In this document: one piece after another, positions 41,608 to 50,266 of the stretch | How the letters are laid out: each line of letters starts with the position of its first letter | How positions within the stretch are numbered: the stretch's first letter is position 1 | DNA from: Caballeronia sp. TF1N1 | Lineage (GTDB): Bacteria > Pseudomonadota > Gammaproteobacteria > Burkholderiales > Burkholderiaceae | Length of the DNA: 64,000 nt | Assembly (NCBI RefSeq): GCF_022878925.1 | Contig: NZ_CP084629.1 | Span: 744,001-808,000, forward strand | Direction: 5' to 3' | Translations under genes and position numbers: made by a program | Notes under the pieces: model-generated | Database searches by the model: none | What the model was told of the DNA's origin: nothing | Seen by the model: the letters and a program-made list of their open reading frames with translations, nothing else

Positions 41608-42378
41608 ATGGAACCTCTTCTCATCGTCATTGGCGCGGGCTTTCTGGCGGGAGCGATGAACGCGCTTGCCGGTGGCGGCTCGTTCGTCAGTCTGCCCGCC
41701 CTGATCGCCGCGGGCTTGCCACCGGTTCAGGCGAATGCGTCGTCCACGGTCGCGCTGTTTCCAGGCGGCCTGGTGAGCGCGTGGGCGTATCGTGATGGCC
41801 TCGCGCCAGTCGGCTCGGTCGCGATCCGCGAGATGCTCGTCGTGACGCTTATCGGCGGCTTGGCGGGCGCGGCGCTCTTGCTCTGTACCTCTTCCAAAAC
41901 CTTTTCGTTTGTCCTGCCGTGGCTCTTGTTGTGCGCGAGCCTTGCGCTGGCATTCGGCCGCAAATTCGGTGAGGTATTGCGACGGCGGTTTCGTATCGGC
42001 GCGGGTGCGGTGTTGTCGATTCAATTCGTGCTTGGCGTCTATGGCGGCTACTTTGGCGGCGGAGTGGGGATCATGATGATGGCTGCGTGGGGCCTTTTCG
42101 ACTCGCGCGACCTCAAAAGCCTCAACGCGCCACGCACTTTGCTCGTGAGCGCGGCGAATTCGGTCGCGGTGCTGACCTTCGCGGCGGCACAAGCGGTGCG
42201 TTGGCCGGAAACGATCGCGATGCTCGTCGCTGCCATTGCAGGTGGATACGGCGGCGCGCAAGTGGGACGCCGCGCGCCGCCCGCTGTGATTCGCGCCGGT
42301 ACGATGCTGGTGAGCGCTGGCATCACGATCGCATTCTTTATACGAACGTACGGCCCGATGTTGGCGCATCGGTCCTGA
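41608..42378 (+). CDS. TauE/SafE-family anion exporter/permease
   Basis: A 256-residue inner-membrane protein with about eight hydrophobic segments. It shows the two TauE/SafE repeats: the first starts IGAGFLAGAMNALAGGGSFV at about residues 8-27, followed by PPVQANASSTVALFPGG. The second starts GVYGGYFGGGVGIMMMAAWG at about 137-157, followed by LNAPRTLLVSAANSVAVLTF. Members move sulfite, sulfoacetate or other organic anions. Expression is likely controlled by the divergent LysR protein through the 41535-41551 box. The transported anion cannot be told from the sequence. Confidence 0.93.
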   Translation: MEPLLIVIGAGFLAGAMNALAGGGSFVSLPALIAAGLPPVQANASSTVALFPGGLVSAWAYRDGLAPVGSVAIREMLVVTLIGGLAGAALLLCTSSKTFSFVLPWLLLCASLALAFGRKFGEVLRRRFRIGAGAVLSIQFVLGVYGGYFGGGVGIMMMAAWGLFDSRDLKSLNAPRTLLVSAANSVAVLTFAAAQAVRWPETIAMLVAAIAGGYGGAQVGRRAPPAVIRAGTMLVSAGITIAFFIRTYGPMLAHRS

Positions 42379-42408
42379 TGCGTCCGTTTACTCGATGGGA
42401 GAGCCGCC

Positions 42409-42675
42409 ATGATCGATGCCTTGCTCGAAACCCTGGGTGCGCTTTCGGTGTTGGCCAGCGTGGCGGCAAAAATCGCGTGGGCGGGTGATGCGCGCGTGCA
42501 CGCTTTGCGATCAGCGCCGTCAAAGCCGCTCAATGCCCGCCGGTTTGAAGCGGCGGCAGGCCGAGCGGTTTCTTCGCGGCTTCATAAGCACGCACGAAGC
42601 GCGGATCGTCGCCGAGTTCGCGCGCCATCCACTTCGACAAATCCGTGCCGCAGGCGGGGTTTGCCATGTCGGTGA
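42409..42675 (+). CDS. Possible small ORF overlapping an antisense gene
   Basis: An 88-codon frame starting at ATG 42409 with a good GGGAGAG upstream, 30 nt after the TauE stop. The first 28 codons encode a hydrophobic helix (LLETLGALSVLASVAAKIAW) that could be a membrane or signal segment. The remainder is Arg/Ala-rich and overlaps the convergent exported-protein gene by about 146 nt, where it looks like shadow coding. It might be a real short protein whose end is mispredicted, or noise. The confidence is low. Confidence 0.25.
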   Translation: MIDALLETLGALSVLASVAAKIAWAGDARVHALRSAPSKPLNARRFEAAAGRAVSSRLHKHARSADRRRVRAPSTSTNPCRRRGLPCR

Positions 42676-43033
42676 AGCAGGCACCGTTCGCGGGCATCAT
42701 GCTTGCGGCCCAATAGAAGCTGAAGAGCGTCTGTTTCTCGGCCGGTTCCATGCCGATGGCATTGGGATCGGCGCCCGACAGCCAACGGTCGAGCTTCGCT
42801 TCGAGTGTGGCTTCCGTGTCCTGCTTGTCGTAAGAAAACACATATCCGCCGCCTGCCTGCGCGGTATGGAAGTCGTTCATGACGATTGCATTGACGAAGC
42901 GCGCGGCGCGAGCGTTTGGCACATAGCCTTCGGCGTAGGCGCTTGCGGTCAAAAACCACAGCAGCGCGAGCAATGCATTTGTTGTGTACCGCGTCGATAC
43001 GCGGCCGATTTGTCGATTGCTTCGCGAGTTCAC
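42530..43033 (-). CDS. Exported hypothetical protein
   Basis: A protein of about 167 residues of no recognised family. It has a hydrophobic N-terminal segment (TNALLALLWFLTASAYAEGY) typical of a Sec signal peptide with cleavage near AYA-E. The mature part of about 130 residues contains a Trp-rich core (FYWAASMMPA) and two Cys in NGACFTDMANPACG that could form a disulfide, as expected for a periplasmic protein. The frame's first usable start is a GTG at 43033 without a strong ribosome site, so the start is uncertain. No operon partner; it converges with TauE. Confidence 0.7.
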   Translation of the reverse strand: MNSRSNRQIGRVSTRYTTNALLALLWFLTASAYAEGYVPNARAARFVNAIVMNDFHTAQAGGGYVFSYDKQDTEATLEAKLDRWLSGADPNAIGMEPAEKQTLFSFYWAASMMPANGACFTDMANPACGTDLSKWMARELGDDPRFVRAYEAAKKPLGLPPLQTGGH

Positions 43034-43163
43034 GCAAGTAACGAGGATGGATTTTTGGGCAGGTGAGGCGAACTTCCAAGGCTCGCGTCGGCTGGCGCTG
43101 ATTCTACTGAGTTATTAAGAAAACTGACGGCGACGCGCCTAAGATTTTGTGGCGTTTCCAATG

Positions 43164-43186
43164 AAAAACGGCCCCGAAGGGCCGTT
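43164..43186 (-). terminator. Rho-independent terminator of the cold-shock gene
   Basis: AACGGCCC at 43167-43174 pairs perfectly with GGGCCGTT at 43179-43186 around a CGAA tetraloop. Five A at 43164-43168 read as a U-tract on the minus strand. It lies about 28 nt past the cspA-like stop. Confidence 0.92.
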
Positions 43187-43213
43187 CCTGCGCTAAGGCG
43201 AGATCAGCAGCTA

Positions 43214-43417
43214 TTACAGCGGCTGGATCGTCGAAGCTTGCTTGCCCTTAGGGCCTTGCTTGACTTCGAAGCTCACCTTCTGGTTCTCCTGGAGCGACTT
43301 GAAACCCTTTGACTGGATTTCGGAGAAATGTGCAAACAGGTCTTCGCCGCCGTCATCCGGCGTGATGAAACCAAAACCCTTTGCATCGTTGAACCACTTA
43401 ACAGTACCTGTTGCCAT
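43214..43417 (-). CDS. cspA: Cold-shock domain protein (CspA family)
   Basis: A 67-residue single cold-shock domain. Nucleic-acid-binding motifs RNP1 (KGFGFI, residues 13-18) and RNP2 (LFAHF, 27-31) are intact. It binds single-stranded RNA and DNA and melts secondary structure at low temperature. The full family length is present with no extension. It is monocistronic: a terminator hairpin follows at 43164-43186, and a gap of about 240 nt separates it from the divergent aldolase gene. Such genes usually carry a long regulated 5' leader, which would fit in that gap but cannot be proven. Paralogues elsewhere in the genome are expected, so the symbol is a family name. Confidence 0.97.
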   Translation of the reverse strand: MATGTVKWFNDAKGFGFITPDDGGEDLFAHFSEIQSKGFKSLQENQKVSFEVKQGPKGKQASTIQPL

Positions 43418-43659
43418 TTGTCCAAACCCTATTGAGACAAGTTACGTTGAAAATGCGCCCTTAATTTCGAGCGGCATAGATTTTTACCACGCCAAAGAGT
43501 TTTTTTCCAATACGCGTTTTTGCTAAGGTTATGGTCATACGCGCGTCATAACGGGCGATTTTTCCTGATTGCCCTTCGCATACGGACCAATTTGCCGATG
43601 TTGCTTAAGGAAATGCCGTTTTTATAGGCAGAAAACGTTCAGACAGAAGACCACATGCA

Positions 43660-44445
43660 ATGGCTCATACGCTTGTCACCGGTACAGCCGCTTTAGCGCT
43701 TGCGCATCGGCTCGATACACCCGCTATCGCCGAGGCTCGCTGCGAACTCGCGGCGTGTTTCCGCTTAGCCGCGCTGCACGGGCTGGAGGAGGGCGTATGC
43801 AATCATTTTTCCGCGACAGTGCCAGGGCACGACGACCTTTTTCTGGTTAATCCCTACGGCTATGCCTTTAACGAAATCACGGCGTCGCATCTGCTGATCT
43901 GCGACTTCGACGGCAATGTGATCGACGGTGAAGGCCAGCCCGAGGCAACTGCATTCTTTATTCATGCAAGACTGCATCGGCTGATGCCGCGCGTGAAGGC
44001 CGCATTCCACACACACATGCCGAGCGCGACCGCGCTCTGCCTGCTCGAAGGGCCGCCGCTCCTGTGGCTTGGGCAGACGGCGCTGAAGTTCTACGGCCGC
44101 ACGGCCGTGGATGAGCACTACAACGGCCTCGCACTCGATGCAACGGAGGGCGACCGTATCGCGGCGGCAATGGGCAACGCGGACATCCTCTTCCTCAAGA
44201 ATCATGGCGTGATGGTGGCGGGCGCGAGCATCGCCGAGGCCTGGGACGATCTCTACTACCTCGAGCGCGCGGCCGAAGTGCAGCTCCGTGCGATGAACAC
44301 GCAGCGCCCGCTCAAGCCCGTGCCGCATGAGGTAGCGCAGGCCGCCTACGAGCAAATGCGCGCGGGCGATGCGCAGAGCGCGCGGGCGCATCTGGCGAGC
44401 GGCATGCGGCAGTTGCGGGCGCGGGGTATTGCGTTCGACATCTGA
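43660..44445 (+). CDS. Class II aldolase/adducin family protein
   Basis: A 261-residue zinc-dependent aldolase-fold protein. The family core covers about 25-220. NHFSATVPG is an anion-binding loop, the zinc ligands lie in AAFHTHMPSATAL, and a further His is in LKNHGVMVAG. Glu at EEGVCNH takes the phosphate-loop position. Members cleave fuculose- or ribulose-type phosphates, or act as decarboxylases in aromatic or sugar catabolism. At 261 residues it is of the longer adducin-like branch (about 250-260). It converges with the RbsC-type permease gene 9 nt away. A catabolic partner for the sugar transporter is plausible but not demonstrated. Confidence 0.9.
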   Translation: MAHTLVTGTAALALAHRLDTPAIAEARCELAACFRLAALHGLEEGVCNHFSATVPGHDDLFLVNPYGYAFNEITASHLLICDFDGNVIDGEGQPEATAFFIHARLHRLMPRVKAAFHTHMPSATALCLLEGPPLLWLGQTALKFYGRTAVDEHYNGLALDATEGDRIAAAMGNADILFLKNHGVMVAGASIAEAWDDLYYLERAAEVQLRAMNTQRPLKPVPHEVAQAAYEQMRAGDAQSARAHLASGMRQLRARGIAFDI

Positions 44446-44454
44446 GCGCAGTAT

Positions 44455-45720
44455 TCAAGACCGGCGCACGAGGCGCTTAAGCCAGCCGCGCCGCCGCCCG
44501 ACGTCGGTCTGTTGTAAAAATACCGCTATCACGATAATCAAGCCCTTCAGCACAAGCTGCGTGTTGCTGTCGATGCTATTGAGCAGAAGGATATTGCTCA
44601 AAAAGCCGAAGATCAGCACGCCCGCCACGGTGCCCGAGACGCGTCCTACGCCGCCGGAAAGACTCGTCCCGCCTATCACCACGGCGGCGATTGCATCCAG
44701 TTCCCAGCCCATTCCGGCATCGGCCTTGCCCTGTCGATACTGCGCTGCATACAAAACGCCAACGAGCGCCGAGAGCATGCCCGAGATGGCATACGCCGCC
44801 ATCTTGTGGCGTCCCACGTTCAGGCCGGAGACGACGGCGCACTTCTCGTTGCCGCCGATTGCATACAAATACTTGCCGAAGATCGTGCGATTCATCACGA
44901 AGCCGACGACCAGCGCGATCGCCAAAAAAAACAGCGCGGGCACGGGAACGATGTCGAAGAGCAGCGCGCGCAGCGCTTCGATATCGGTGGTGGCATTGCT
45001 GCCGCTGTAAATCGAATACACGGCGGTGTCTTGCCCGGCGATAAGTCGCGCCGCGCCTAGCACACCGACCATCGCGGCGAGCGTGACGATGAACGGCTGC
45101 ATGCGGCCACGCGTGATGATCCAGCCATTGAGCGCGCCGAGCGTGAAGCCCGCGAGCGGCACGATCCAGAGCACGGCTATAAGCGGCATGCGATGCCCGC
45201 CATGTAACGCAATATAGGCGCATGCAAAAGCCGCCACGACGAGCGCTATGCCGAGGTCCATCGTGAGCGGTGCCTGCGTGGCGGGCGCGCCGCGAGCACG
45301 CCTGAAGCCGCGGACGACGTTCATCGCGGCGAGCGCGATCGCAAAGACCGCGATTGCATTCAAAATTATGGATGCCGACACCGCGCGATTCCAGGCGTCC
45401 GTGGTGAGCAGCATGGCCGTGAGCACGCTGCCGAGACCCATGATCGCGCCCACCGAGAGATCGATTCCCGCCGTGATGATGACGAGCGTCATGCCGATGG
45501 AAATCACGCCTACGTTCGCCACCTGGCGAAACACGTCGGAGATGTTCGCGCTGGACAAAAAGATATTGCTGCCATCGGCCGCGTGAGGCGACGTGAACGC
45601 ACCGACCACGAGCAACACAATCAAACCGAGGTAATACTTGAGGTAAGTCAGCAATGCGCTCAGGCGCCGCTGGCGCGCGGTGGTCACCGGCTCGGCGATT
45701 TGGTCCCGGGCGTGCAGCAT
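44455..45720 (-). CDS. Sugar ABC transporter permease, RbsC/XylH type
   Basis: A 421-residue inner-membrane permease. It contains ANVGVISIGMTLVIITAGID and LSVGAIMGLGSV (about 77-105), the family signature, and a C-terminal GKYLYAIGGNEKCAVVSGLN loop that contacts the ATPase. It is about 90 residues longer than RbsC because of an extra segment around 130-195 with additional membrane spans, as in XylH-like permeases. The frame opens at 45771, but the ATG at 45720 has AAGGA at a 5-nt spacing. It is the third gene after the binding protein and ATPase, and 69 nt separate it from the ATPase stop, a gap filled with GCAT repeats. Confidence 0.93.
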   Translation of the reverse strand: MLHARDQIAEPVTTARQRRLSALLTYLKYYLGLIVLLVVGAFTSPHAADGSNIFLSSANISDVFRQVANVGVISIGMTLVIITAGIDLSVGAIMGLGSVLTAMLLTTDAWNRAVSASIILNAIAVFAIALAAMNVVRGFRRARGAPATQAPLTMDLGIALVVAAFACAYIALHGGHRMPLIAVLWIVPLAGFTLGALNGWIITRGRMQPFIVTLAAMVGVLGAARLIAGQDTAVYSIYSGSNATTDIEALRALLFDIVPVPALFFLAIALVVGFVMNRTIFGKYLYAIGGNEKCAVVSGLNVGRHKMAAYAISGMLSALVGVLYAAQYRQGKADAGMGWELDAIAAVVIGGTSLSGGVGRVSGTVAGVLIFGFLSNILLLNSIDSNTQLVLKGLIIVIAVFLQQTDVGRRRGWLKRLVRRS

Positions 45721-45733
45721 GGTGTCCTTCTCC

Positions 45734-45789
45734 GTTTTGCATGTTGCGTTTTGCATTCGGCATCCCAGCATTTGGCATTCAAAATGCCG
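45734..45789. repeat. GCAT/AAAATGC intergenic repeat cluster
   Basis: Units TTTTGCATG, TTTTGCATTCGG, GGCATCC, ATTTGGCATTC and AAAATGCCG follow at 10-15 nt steps between the ATPase stop and the permease start. CGTTTTGCATTCGG at 45747-45760 is identical to 17020-17033, and GGCATTCAAAAT at 45774-45785 is identical to 3445-3456. Confidence 0.6.
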
Positions 45790-47307
45790 TCAGGGCGACG
45801 CCATCCTGACGAGTGCATCGACTGAAAATTGCTCGCGCGGCAAAATTCCGCGAGCGCGTCCTTCGCACATGACGAGAATGCGGTCGCTAAGCAGCATGAG
45901 TTCGTCGATCTCCGAACTCGCCACGATCACCGTGACGCCTTCGCGCGCGGCGGCGAGAATCTGGCGATAGATCTCGGCTTTCGCTGCTACATCGACGCCA
46001 CGCGTCGGTTCATCGAGCAAAAGAAGACGCGGCTTCGTCATCAGCCATTTACCGATGATGAGCTTCTGCTGATTGCCGCCCGACAAGGTGCTCGCATCCT
46101 GCGCGAGACTGCGATGCTTGACGTTCGAAGCGTGCGCCTGCGCATCGGCCCATGCATGTAGCTTGCCGCGTCGATAAAACGGAAAGCCCGGTGCGCGCGA
46201 AAGCGAGGGCAACAGCAGGTTCGCCTCGAGCGACTGATCGAGCACGAGGCCGTCTTTCTTGCGGTCTTCGGTGACGAAGGCCAGCCCCGCCGCGGCCGCG
46301 CGATCGGGTGAATCGAATGCATGAGCATGACCGGCTGCGCGTATCTCTCCATCGCGACGATACGGCGACACACCGAAGATCGCTTCCAGTATCTCGGTCT
46401 TGCCCGCGCCGAGCAGCCCCGAGATGCCGAACACCTCGCCTTCCTGCACCGCGAACGACACGCCCGCCACGAGCGCGCGAGCCGCATTCCAGAGCGTCAG
46501 GTTGCACACATGGAGGGCGCACGCCCGCTCACGCGGCGCTTCGGCTTCGCTGCGCTCGGGTGGCGCGAAGTCCCTGCCGATCATCATCGAGACCAGCGCC
46601 GCCGACGATTCGACCTGTGGCATCTGCAAGGTCGCGATGCGCCGGCCATCGCGCAATACGGTCACTCGATCCGCCACCGCGAACACTTCGCCAAGCCGAT
46701 GGCTGATCAGCACGATACCCATGCCGCGCTCGCGCAGATCGCGTGTGAGGGTGAGCAGCGCCTGCGTCTCGGTATCGGATAGCGCGGACGTGGGCTCGTC
46801 CATGATGAGCACGCGAGCATCGGCAAGCAAAGCCTTCGCAATCTCGACGAGTTGCTTCTCGCCTACGCGCAGCGTGCCCACGAGCGCACTCGGCGGCACA
46901 CGAAAGCCAAGTTGCGCGAGGACCTTAGTTGCCGCCGCATGCATCGCGCGCCGATCCGGAAAGCCGAAACGTGTACGCAGTTCCTTGCCAAGAAAGATGT
47001 TGTCGACCGCCGACAAGGTGTCGACCAGATTCAATTCCTGATGAATGATGGCGACGCCCGCGAGCGCCGCATCGTTCACGCTGGCAAGACGCGTTGCTTC
47101 GCCGCGCACGCGGATGCTGCCCGCGTCCGGCGTGTAGAGGCCGCCCAGGATCTTCATCAAGCTCGACTTGCCCGCGCCATTTTCGCCGACGAGCGCGTGT
47201 ATCTCGCCCGCCGCGACATCGAAGTCGACGCCCGACAGCGCGGCGCTGCCGTTAAAGGATATCGACAGGCCTTCGGCTTCGATGAGCGGCGTGGCTACGG
47301 TGGCCAT
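45790..47307 (-). CDS. Sugar ABC transporter ATP-binding protein, RbsA type
   Basis: A 505-residue tandem ATPase. The first cassette has Walker A GENGAGKSSL (about 42-51), Q-loop IHQELNL, a signature replaced by LRVGEKQLVEIAKAL, and Walker B VLIMDEPTSAL. The second has a degenerate Walker A GLLGAGKTEI, signature LSGGNQQKLIIGKWL and Walker B LLLLDEPTRGVD. This one-active, one-degenerate pattern is the carbohydrate-uptake transporter 2 (RbsA/XylG) class. It lies 9 nt downstream of the binding protein gene and energises import of a pentose, hexose or similar sugar. The start ATG at 47307 leads straight into the first strand. Confidence 0.95.
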   Translation of the reverse strand: MATVATPLIEAEGLSISFNGSAALSGVDFDVAAGEIHALVGENGAGKSSLMKILGGLYTPDAGSIRVRGEATRLASVNDAALAGVAIIHQELNLVDTLSAVDNIFLGKELRTRFGFPDRRAMHAAATKVLAQLGFRVPPSALVGTLRVGEKQLVEIAKALLADARVLIMDEPTSALSDTETQALLTLTRDLRERGMGIVLISHRLGEVFAVADRVTVLRDGRRIATLQMPQVESSAALVSMMIGRDFAPPERSEAEAPRERACALHVCNLTLWNAARALVAGVSFAVQEGEVFGISGLLGAGKTEILEAIFGVSPYRRDGEIRAAGHAHAFDSPDRAAAAGLAFVTEDRKKDGLVLDQSLEANLLLPSLSRAPGFPFYRRGKLHAWADAQAHASNVKHRSLAQDASTLSGGNQQKLIIGKWLMTKPRLLLLDEPTRGVDVAAKAEIYRQILAAAREGVTVIVASSEIDELMLLSDRILVMCEGRARGILPREQFSVDALVRMASP

Positions 47308-47316
47308 CGATCGAAC

Positions 47317-48291
47317 TCAGTGAGTGGCGATATATTGCTTCGCGTTGTCCTTGAAGATGCCTTGCGTCGGCAACGTAAGCTTCTTTTCCACCTTCTCGCC
47401 TTTCAGCACCTTGAGCGATTGGCGGATGCCTTCCGCGCCTGGCGTCGGATACATGAAGGTGCCCGCGAGCAGGCCTTGTTCGACCCATGTCGCGCCTTCT
47501 TGCGGCAAGCCGTCGATACCCACGAACTTGATGTTCTTCTCGCGTCCCGCATCCTTCGCGGCGAGATATGCGCCGTAGGCCATCGGGTCGTTATGCGCAT
47601 AGACCACGTCGATCTTCGGCTGCACGCGCAACACGGTCTTCATGTAGTCGTAGGCCTTGTCCTGCTTCCAGTCGCAATCCACGCGTTCGCCCACGCGCTT
47701 GATGCCTTTCTCCGGCGCGATGGCCTTATCCGCGCCATCGTGACGATCGTGCGCGGGCTGCGCACCGAAGCCGCCCCATATCTCGACGAGATTGCCTTGC
47801 GCCTTGCCAGGCCCGCCCATCACCTTGACAATGAAGTTGCCCGCTTCCTGACCGATCTGTACGTTGTCGCCACCGATGAACTCCGTGTATTGATCGCCGT
47901 TCACTTCGCGGTCCAGCACGAACACGGGAATGCCCGCCTTGAAGGCTTTTTCGACGACGCCCGTCAGCCCCGCGGACTCCTTGGGCGAAATGAAGATCGC
48001 GTCCATCTTCTGCGCGATGAAGTTCTCCATGTCGGCGTTTTGCTTATCGGTACGGTCTCCCGCGTCGGCAATGATGAGTTCGACTTCCGGATGCTTTGCC
48101 GCTTCGGCTCGCATGTCCTTGTTGAACTGCACGCGCCACGGCTCGACGGTCGTGACCTGAGAAAAGCCGAAACGGTACTTCTTCTGCTCCGCGAATGCGG
48201 TTTGCGTGAAGAGTGCGGAGAACGTTCCCACTGCGCCGGCAAGCGGTATAGCGAGAAGACTTGCGGTAACGATGCGTCGTTTGCTGTCCAT
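47317..48291 (-). CDS. Periplasmic sugar-binding protein, RbsB type
   Basis: A 324-residue binding protein with a Sec signal peptide (a KRR start, core LLAIPLAGAVGTFSALF, cleavage near AFAEQ). The mature protein starts with the type I periplasmic-binding fold strand YRFGFSQVTTVEPWR. It has the IDAIFISPKES and GIPVFVLDREVNGDQY segments seen in ribose/galactofuranose-type binders, and a D-R sugar-contact pair in VLDREV. The sugar is not determined. The ATG at 48291 has GGAGAGAG upstream. It is the first transporter gene after the LacI regulator on the same strand. Confidence 0.93.
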   Translation of the reverse strand: MDSKRRIVTASLLAIPLAGAVGTFSALFTQTAFAEQKKYRFGFSQVTTVEPWRVQFNKDMRAEAAKHPEVELIIADAGDRTDKQNADMENFIAQKMDAIFISPKESAGLTGVVEKAFKAGIPVFVLDREVNGDQYTEFIGGDNVQIGQEAGNFIVKVMGGPGKAQGNLVEIWGGFGAQPAHDRHDGADKAIAPEKGIKRVGERVDCDWKQDKAYDYMKTVLRVQPKIDVVYAHNDPMAYGAYLAAKDAGREKNIKFVGIDGLPQEGATWVEQGLLAGTFMYPTPGAEGIRQSLKVLKGEKVEKKLTLPTQGIFKDNAKQYIATH

Positions 48292-48344
48292 TTTGTCTCT
48301 CTCCTTCGTCTTATGGTTGCGGGCCCTGCATGGCGAATAAACCG

Positions 48345-49415
48345 TTATAGCGTGGCGGATTTGCGCGTTCGCTTTCGAGCAGCTTGATCGATGGCTTTCA
48401 TCGGAGGCGCCGTGCTTTCACGCACGAGCAGATCGGCCTTCATGCGCAGATGCACATGCTCGCCGGTTTCACCTTGCAACTGCTTGTGGAGCAACTGCCA
48501 GATCGCACGCCCCACGGCTTCTACCGGCTGATGTATCGAACTGATACGCGGATGAAGCACCGACATCCACGGGGCGTCGTCGAAAGAGAGCAAGGAAACC
48601 TCTCCAGGCAGGCGCAATTCGGCATCGCGTATGGCACGCAGTGCGCCAAGCGTGGCCACGTTCGCACCGGTAAAAAGCGCGGTGGGGCGCTCGCTTGCAG
48701 ACAAAAGCCCGAGCGTTGCCGCGTGGCTTTCCGTATCCGTCATGCCGCATACCACCACGCGCGCATGTCGCGTAAGACCGGCGCGTTTCATGGCGTCGAG
48801 ATAGCCGTCCGCGCGTTCGCGACTATTCACGAGATCGAGCGCATTGACGATGAATGTAATGCGCCGATGCCCGAGCGCGATGAGATGTTCCGTGCCATCG
48901 CTCGCGGCGCGGCGGCTGTCCGTCGTCACCGTGTTCGCCGGAAAGCTGTTGTCCACGCGGTCCGCCATCACGAGCGGCACGTCGCATTCGCGCAATTCGT
49001 CGATGGCATGTGCATAGCCATGACACGGAATGATGATCATGCCCGCCACCTGACGCGACAACACGAAACGTATGCGTTCGGCCTCGCGCTCGGGGTCTTC
49101 CTGCGCATGCGCGAGCAGCAGCCGATAACCGCTTGCCAGCGCATGATCCTCCACCACGCATAGCAGTTCGATAAAGAACGAGTTCGTGAGATCCGGCACG
49201 ACGAAGCCGATGGACGTCGAACGATTGCTGCGCAATTCCGCCGCAAGACTGTTGCGCCGATAACCCAGCGCTCGCGCCGCTTCCCATACTTGCTGCCGTC
49301 GCAGTTCGCTTACGCCTTCGGCGCCTGCCAGCACTTTCGACGCCGTGCCAAGCGAGACGCCCGCCGCGCTGGCGACGTCCTTCAAGGTGCTGGCAGTCTT
49401 TTTACGTGAGTCCAC
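48345..49415 (-). CDS. LacI-family regulator of the sugar ABC operon
   Basis: A 356-residue repressor with a helix-turn-helix at about 10-60 (TLKDVASAAGVSLGTASKVL), a hinge helix and a sugar-binding-like core from about 68. The start is a GTG at 49415, since the HTH begins ten residues later and no ATG lies nearby. A perfect palindrome TGAAACGTTTCA at 49438-49449, 23 bp upstream of the start, is a typical LacI operator with central CG and probably mediates autorepression of the regulator and the transporter genes that follow on the same strand. The inducer is probably the transported sugar. Confidence 0.93.
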   Translation of the reverse strand: MDSRKKTASTLKDVASAAGVSLGTASKVLAGAEGVSELRRQQVWEAARALGYRRNSLAAELRSNRSTSIGFVVPDLTNSFFIELLCVVEDHALASGYRLLLAHAQEDPEREAERIRFVLSRQVAGMIIIPCHGYAHAIDELRECDVPLVMADRVDNSFPANTVTTDSRRAASDGTEHLIALGHRRITFIVNALDLVNSRERADGYLDAMKRAGLTRHARVVVCGMTDTESHAATLGLLSASERPTALFTGANVATLGALRAIRDAELRLPGEVSLLSFDDAPWMSVLHPRISSIHQPVEAVGRAIWQLLHKQLQGETGEHVHLRMKADLLVRESTAPPMKAIDQAARKRTRKSATL

Positions 49416-49437
49416 GAGTGCTTTTGCCGTCTTTTTT

Positions 49438-49449
49438 TGAAACGTTTCA
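49438..49449. promoter_or_regulatory. LacI-type operator TGAAACGTTTCA
   Basis: A perfect 12-bp palindrome with the central CpG typical of LacI-family sites, 23 bp upstream of the LacI GTG start. It probably autoregulates the LacI-sugar ABC cluster. Confidence 0.75.
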
Positions 49450-49510
49450 GAATTCTAGAAAGCGTTCGCAAACTGGGCAAGTGAGTACTTGTACGGAGCA
49501 CGCTACCGCG

Positions 49511-50095
49511 CTACAGAGAGGTATCGTGCAGGTCCTTCACGATAGGCGGCCCGATCTTGAAGTCGGAGAAGCGCACGGTGAGGCCGCCGCGCTCGGGCGT
49601 GCAACACATGGGTCCGACAAGCCAGTGCGGCGACGCGGTAGTCGACGCGAAGGGCGCGATACGCATGAGGGTCCAATGACGCTCGTCCGCGCTGCACTGC
49701 ATCTTGAGCACGCCATCGGCGACGGTCATGCGCAGCCTGAAGCGGTTGCCGCTGGCGGGCGAACCAAGCGACCAGTCGGAGAAATCATTGGTCAGCACGG
49801 TGCTGAAGGTCAGCGCGCCGTCGTTGTACTCCGCGCCTGCCTTGACCCAGCGCTCGGCGCTCTCGCGCACCATCAGGCCCGCTTGGTCGTAGAGCGCGGA
49901 GAAATCGCCATCGACGGTGACTTCGGCGCTGAAGTCACCGTTCGCGCTCGCGGCGAAAACATGGCCGTTGTCGCGGATGAAACCGTAGTGCGTCTTGCGC
50001 CAGAAGTCCGTGCTGGCGTCCGTGGTGACGAACAGCGTACCGTCTTCAATGCGCCATTGCGCGGGCTCGTTGATCCACTGACATTGGTCGAACAT
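49511..50095 (-). CDS. DUF1349 domain protein
   Basis: A 194-residue cytoplasmic protein made of one DUF1349 domain, a concanavalin-like beta-sandwich. The pattern is WRIEDGTLFVTTDASTDFWR at the start, then DFSALYDQAGLMVRESAERW and VKAGAEYNDGALTFSTVLTN, ending in FSDFKIGPP. Relatives include fungal and bacterial proteins of uncertain, possibly carbohydrate-binding, function. The ATG at 50095 has GAGG upstream. It is on the same strand as and upstream of the LacI gene, with about 95 nt between them that contain the operator, so it may belong to the sugar cluster. Confidence 0.88.
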   Translation of the reverse strand: MFDQCQWINEPAQWRIEDGTLFVTTDASTDFWRKTHYGFIRDNGHVFAASANGDFSAEVTVDGDFSALYDQAGLMVRESAERWVKAGAEYNDGALTFSTVLTNDFSDWSLGSPASGNRFRLRMTVADGVLKMQCSADERHWTLMRIAPFASTTASPHWLVGPMCCTPERGGLTVRFSDFKIGPPIVKDLHDTSL

Positions 50096-50266
50096 GGCAG
50101 CCTCGCTACGTGGAAAGGGCGTTGGCAGTATGGCACATCGTGCATGCCGAATCGAATGGTCGTACTTAACGAAGCGGACAGAGCGATTTCATTTAAGGTC
50201 CGCACTGCACTAACATGAATGCGCGAGGCTTCTCTGCGCTCATGCAACGACACGAAAGGCAAATCC

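Noticed and set aside
46852..48387. A 511-codon open frame on the + strand across the sugar ABC genes
   Set aside because: It is antisense to well-supported RbsA- and RbsB-type genes, is rich in Arg/His/Ala as expected from GC-rich shadow frames, and has no family features.
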